8,747 bases of DNA, taken from an uncultured beta proteobacterium (GTDB lineage Bacteria > Pseudomonadota > Gammaproteobacteria > Burkholderiales > Burkholderiaceae). The position numbers and the translations under genes were made by a program. Below the pieces are notes generated by a model. It made no database searches. It had not been told where the DNA came from and saw nothing but the letters and a program-made list of their open reading frames with translations. The stretch lies in the NCBI GenBank assembly GCA_903827075.1, contig CAIKGX010000090.1, forward strand, positions 1 to 8,747. Direction: 5' to 3'. Shown here one piece after another: positions 5,626 through 8,747 of this stretch. Each line of letters starts with the position of its first letter. The stretch's first letter is position 1.

Positions 5626-6822
5626 ATGCGATTACTTCCAGAAATCGTCGATTCCGCAGAAGCTATTCAAGAGATTCGACGTAATATTCACGCTCATCCC
5701 GAATTACGGTTTGAAGAGAATCGCACATCTGATTTAGTTGCAGAAGCACTTTCTAGTTGGGGCATCTCCGTTTATCGCGGCTTAGGTAAAACGGGTGTTG
5801 TTGGAAGATTAGATGGGGACCTTGGTCTTGGCAAGATGATTGGTATGCGGGCTGATATGGATGCGCTGCCCCTGCAAGAACACAACACCTTTGCCCATAC
5901 ATCACAGAACGCAGGCAAGATGCATGCCTGTGGGCACGATGGCCATACGGCGATGCTTCTTGGCGCCGCCCAATATTTATCGAGCCATCGAGAATTTAAA
6001 GGCACTGTCATTTTTATTTTTCAGCCTGCAGAAGAAGGTGGCGCTGGCGCACAAGAAATGATTAACGATGGATTATTCAAACAATTTCCTTGTGATGCCG
6101 TATTCGGTTTGCATAACTGGCCCGGTCTAGCGGAGGGTCATTTTGGCGTGACGGCAGGCCCCATGATGGCCTCAAGCAATACTTTTGAAATCACGATTCG
6201 CGGCAAAGGTGGTCATGCCGCTCTGCCACATAACAGCGCCGATCCCGTTCTGACTGGCGTGCAAGTAGTGCAAGCTCTGCAAAGCATCATTACGCGCAAT
6301 AAGCGCCCAATCGATGCAGCTGTTTTATCAGTAACGCAGTTTCATGCTGGCGAGACTAGTAATGTCATTCCAGATAGCGCCTTTATTGGTGGCACTGTTC
6401 GTACATTCACTTTAGAGGTGCTGGACCTCATTGAGGAACGTTTAAAAGAAATTTCTCACAGCATTGCCAATGCATTTGACTGTCAGGCAGAAGTAAGTTT
6501 TTCTAGGAGCTATCCACCGCTCATCAACCACGATGCCGAAGTTGAATTTGCCAGTGAGGTAATGGGTGAATTGGTGGGAGAACAAAACGTCAATTCGAAT
6601 ATTGACCCCACCATGGGTGCTGAAGATTTTGCTTTTATGTTGCTGGAAAAACCAGGCTGTTACGTTTTCCTAGGTAACGGTGATGGTGATCATCGTTCGG
6701 TAGGTCATGGCATGGGCCCATGCCATCTTCACAACCCCTCTTACGATTTCAATGACGCCTTAATTCCAGTTGGCGTGAGCTATTGGGTAAAACTAGCTCA
6801 ACGCTACCTAGAAAAAAATTAG
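5626..6822 (+). CDS. M20D-family amidohydrolase (hippurate/IAA-amino acid hydrolase-like)
   Basis: A 398-residue metal-dependent amidohydrolase of peptidase family M20, subfamily D, usually cutting N-acyl or N-aryl amino acid amides. Start region: IRRNIHAHPELRFEE (17-31). Metal ligands fit the M20D pattern: C102 and H104 in MHACGHDGHTAM, E136/E137 in QPAEEGGAGAQEM (E136 as likely general base), H163 in GLHNWPG and H369 in HLHNP. The dimerisation domain runs from about 186 to 300, with GKGGHAALPH (193-202). There is no signal peptide, so it is cytoplasmic. ATG 5626 lies 19 nt past the bioD stop, so it is probably co-transcribed with bioAFD; AAGGG abuts the ATG and GGAT is about 12 nt away, both unusual spacings. 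The substrate is not predictable; a role in splitting biotin amides is only a context-based guess. Confidence 0.9.
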   Translation: MRLLPEIVDSAEAIQEIRRNIHAHPELRFEENRTSDLVAEALSSWGISVYRGLGKTGVVGRLDGDLGLGKMIGMRADMDALPLQEHNTFAHTSQNAGKMHACGHDGHTAMLLGAAQYLSSHREFKGTVIFIFQPAEEGGAGAQEMINDGLFKQFPCDAVFGLHNWPGLAEGHFGVTAGPMMASSNTFEITIRGKGGHAALPHNSADPVLTGVQVVQALQSIITRNKRPIDAAVLSVTQFHAGETSNVIPDSAFIGGTVRTFTLEVLDLIEERLKEISHSIANAFDCQAEVSFSRSYPPLINHDAEVEFASEVMGELVGEQNVNSNIDPTMGAEDFAFMLLEKPGCYVFLGNGDGDHRSVGHGMGPCHLHNPSYDFNDALIPVGVSYWVKLAQRYLEKN

Positions 6823-6825
6823 GCC

Positions 6826-7602
6826 TTAAGAATTTGTAAATTTAGCTGGGCGTTTTTCCATAAACGCTGCCATGCCTTCTTTTTGATCATTCGTGGCAAA
6901 GCAAGCATGAAATAGTCGGCGCTCAAAGTGGATACCTTCTGCAAGTGTAGTTTCATATGCAGTATTAATTGCCTCCTTCACCATCATCGCGGTTAACAAT
7001 GGCATGTCCGCAATCCCTTTGGCGATGGCTTTCACTTCCTTCATTAGATCTACTTGAGGAAAGATGCGAGATACCAGGCCAGAACGCTCTGCCTCTGCTG
7101 CATCCATCATGCGACCCGTCAGGGCTAAATCCATTGCTTTTGCTTTAGAAACCGCACGGGGCAAGCGTTGGGTGCCGCCAGCGCCCGGAATGATTCCTAG
7201 CTTGACTTCGGGTTGCGCAAACTTCGCATTATCGGCAGCCATGATGGTGTCGCACATCATCGCCAGCTCACATCCGCCACCTAAGGCATATCCAGAAACC
7301 GCTGCAATGACTGGCTTACGTACCTTTTTCATTTGCTCCCAATTACGGGTTATGAAATCTCCACGGTAAGTGTCCTTGTATTCATATTGCGCCATTGATG
7401 CAATATCAGCACCCGCAGCAAAGGCTTTTTCACTGCCAGTAACAATAATGCAACCAATATTGTCATCTGCATCAAAGGCCAGTAAAGCTGCGCCAAGCTC
7501 ATCCATTAATTCATCGTTCAGGGCATTTAATACTTGAGGGCGATTTAAGGTAATCACGGCAACTTTGCCATCTACCTCAGTCAAAATAGTGTTGTAGCTC
7601 AT
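6826..7602 (-). CDS. Enoyl-CoA hydratase (crotonase family)
   Basis: A 258-residue crotonase-fold enzyme that hydrates trans-2-enoyl-CoA in fatty acid or related acyl-CoA breakdown, in the cytoplasm. AFAAGADIASM (60-70) and GYALGGGCELAM (104-115) form the oxyanion hole. Both catalytic glutamates are present: E112 in GGGCELAM and E132 in FAQPEVKLGIIPGAGGTQRLPR. The tail KRPAKFTNS is typical. The start is set at ATG 7602, not the upstream in-frame ATG at 7623: GGAAAGG lies just before 7602, nothing usable precedes 7623, and MSYNTILTEVDGKVAVITLNRP aligns with family N-termini and the usual 258-residue length. It follows mltA by 25 nt. Its substrate range (short-chain, PaaF-like or other) cannot be fixed from sequence. 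Its stop is 3 nt from the convergent amidohydrolase stop. Confidence 0.93.
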   Translation of the reverse strand: MSYNTILTEVDGKVAVITLNRPQVLNALNDELMDELGAALLAFDADDNIGCIIVTGSEKAFAAGADIASMAQYEYKDTYRGDFITRNWEQMKKVRKPVIAAVSGYALGGGCELAMMCDTIMAADNAKFAQPEVKLGIIPGAGGTQRLPRAVSKAKAMDLALTGRMMDAAEAERSGLVSRIFPQVDLMKEVKAIAKGIADMPLLTAMMVKEAINTAYETTLAEGIHFERRLFHACFATNDQKEGMAAFMEKRPAKFTNS

Positions 7603-7605
7603 AAA

Positions 7606-7614
7606 TCCCTTTCC
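7606..7614 (-). promoter_or_regulatory. Ribosome binding site deciding the enoyl-CoA hydratase start
   Basis: On the minus strand GGAAAGGGA (7614-7606) stands 3 nt before ATG 7602, with the AAGG core 5 nt away. The alternative in-frame ATG at 7623 is preceded by CCCCGCTGATTGA, which has no purine-rich match to the 16S tail. This supports the shorter protein. Confidence 0.7.
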
Positions 7615-7627
7615 AGTCTTCATTCAA

Positions 7628-8747
7628 TCAGCGGGGTAACAATACCCACATCTTGCCATTTTGTTTCATACGTCCAGCTAATTCACCTGCCGAATCGCCA
7701 GAGCCCCAGTAATAATCAGCCCGTACGCCTCCGACAATCGCTTTACCCGTATCTTGGGCCATCACTAATTTTTGGAGCGGTTGACTACTTAGCGGCCTAG
7801 TTGTAGCTAAAAATACGGGGGCACCTAAAGGCAATGCCTGTAGATCAACCGCAATACTTCTCTCGCTTGTTAACGGCACGCCCAAAGCACCATTAGGTCC
7901 GAGGTCTGCGCTGACATTACTTGGTAGCTCTTTGAAAAACACAAAACGAGGGTTGGCATTGAGCATTTCATTTACGCGACTAGGGTTACGCTTTGCCCAC
8001 TGCGAGATACCCTGCATTGTGGCCTCGCTACGAGTAATTTCTTTACGATCTAACAGCCACTGAGCAAAAGATTTAAAGGGTTGATCATTCGTTCCAGCAT
8101 AGCCCAAACGCAATACACGCCCATCCTCAAGACGAATTTTTCCAGAACCTTGAATTTGCATGAAGGCTGCGGCGACTGGGTCTTGCACCCAGGCAATCTC
8201 CGAGCCTTGTAAGACCCCTGAGCTCATCAACTCTGCTCTTGTTGGGCCAGGACTTGGTTTGGATTTTTTCCAAGAACTGGGGTAGGCATACAGAGGAACG
8301 GGGTAGACACTTGTTCTCGTCTGCGAACCATTCATCACGGGTTCGTAATACCCAGTAATTAACCCTGACTCACTTCCAGAGCTATTGCGGATTTCATAGG
8401 CTTGAAAATGAGCCTCAAAATATTGGCGAATAGCTTGGCTATCCCTAGAGGAAACAGAGCTAGTCTGAGCACAAACCTGCCTCCAGTTAAGCTCCCCACT
8501 TCTTTTTCTGAGCGCATCGCAACTTTTAAGCCATGCTGGCCAGGCTTGAGAAAGCTCATCCTCCTGCCACCCTGGCAGAGCTTGCCAGGAAACAGCACTA
8601 AAGCTAGCTATTGAGGAACTATAGGAAGCGGGGGCGCCTCCACCCAACCGATAGCCTGTACCTCGGGTTGATGGGGTGGAGCAGCCCACAAGAAAACTGG
8701 TCGCGATAATAGCGAATACACTGCACAGAGCAACTCGCCCAATACAA
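7628..8747 (-). CDS. mltA: MltA-type membrane-bound lytic murein transglycosylase (lipoprotein; start beyond window)
   Basis: This enzyme cuts peptidoglycan glycan strands non-hydrolytically, leaving 1,6-anhydromuramic ends, from the inner face of the outer membrane. The reading frame stays open to the window edge: upstream of GTG 8689 it encodes CIGRVALCSVFAIIATSFLVGC, a hydrophobic signal segment ending in the lipobox LVGC. The GTG at 8689 is therefore the valine of the lipobox and not the start. The mature lipoprotein begins at the Cys encoded at 8683-8681. Numbering from 8689 as residue 1, the MltA barrel domain includes LITGYYEPVMNGS (110-122) and FMQIQGSGKIRLEDG (176-190). The C-terminal 3D domain has D313 (AQDTGKAI), D325 (RADYYWGSGD) and D332, including the expected catalytic aspartate. 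Only the first few residues are missing. The enoyl-CoA hydratase gene follows after 25 nt. Confidence 0.93.
   Translation of the reverse strand, partial: CIGRVALCSVFAIIATSFLVGCSTPSTRGTGYRLGGGAPASYSSSIASFSAVSWQALPGWQEDELSQAWPAWLKSCDALRKRSGELNWRQVCAQTSSVSSRDSQAIRQYFEAHFQAYEIRNSSGSESGLITGYYEPVMNGSQTRTSVYPVPLYAYPSSWKKSKPSPGPTRAELMSSGVLQGSEIAWVQDPVAAAFMQIQGSGKIRLEDGRVLRLGYAGTNDQPFKSFAQWLLDRKEITRSEATMQGISQWAKRNPSRVNEMLNANPRFVFFKELPSNVSADLGPNGALGVPLTSERSIAVDLQALPLGAPVFLATTRPLSSQPLQKLVMAQDTGKAIVGGVRADYYWGSGDSAGELAGRMKQNGKMWVLLPR

Noticed and set aside
7064..7369. Plus-strand open frame of 101 codons inside the enoyl-CoA hydratase gene.
   Set aside because: It is antisense to a fully conserved crotonase region and has no family resemblance.
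7603..7623. Longer enoyl-CoA hydratase starting at ATG 7623 (265 residues).
   Set aside because: No ribosome site upstream; the extra seven codons themselves contain the strong GGAAAGG site for ATG 7602.

Overview
The window looks like a stretch of a free-living Burkholderiales (betaproteobacterial) chromosome, most likely Polynucleobacter or a close relative. This is judged from the MraZ, Coq7, BioB/BioA and MltA protein sequences and the moderate base composition; it is recognition, not a database match. All genes appear intact apart from the two cut by the window edges, and I see no mobile element, CRISPR array, tRNA or rRNA.

Layout. Bases 1-259 (minus) carry the 5' part of mraZ, the first gene of the division and cell wall (dcw) cluster, which would continue beyond the left edge. 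Bases 260-531 are a short AT-rich regulatory stretch. It holds a mraZ promoter, a three-unit MraZ operator, a 10-bp inverted repeat and a sequence that closely matches a LexA (SOS) box. Bases 532-2225 (minus) hold a two-gene unit, bioB then coq7. Bases 2226-2314 are a divergent control region. Bases 2315-6822 (plus) hold bioA, bioF, bioD and an M20D amidohydrolase, tightly packed (two 4-nt overlaps, then a 19-nt gap). Bases 6826-8747 (minus) hold a lipoprotein murein transglycosylase (mltA, start beyond the right edge) followed by a crotonase-family enoyl-CoA hydratase. The two convergent units meet with only 3 nt between stop codons.

Function. BioF, BioA, BioD and BioB together convert pimeloyl thioester to biotin (KAPA, DAPA, dethiobiotin, biotin). 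The genes for pimelate assembly (bioC, bioH or equivalents) are not present here. The biotin genes are split around a shared 89-bp region, with bioB transcribed away from bioAFD and coupled to the ubiquinone hydroxylase gene coq7. The amidohydrolase at the end of bioAFD could have a biotin-related or unrelated role; its substrate cannot be read from sequence.

The most interesting parts are the compact mraZ operator/promoter and the LexA-like box that has no obvious SOS gene beside it. I did not find a clearly new multi-gene system.
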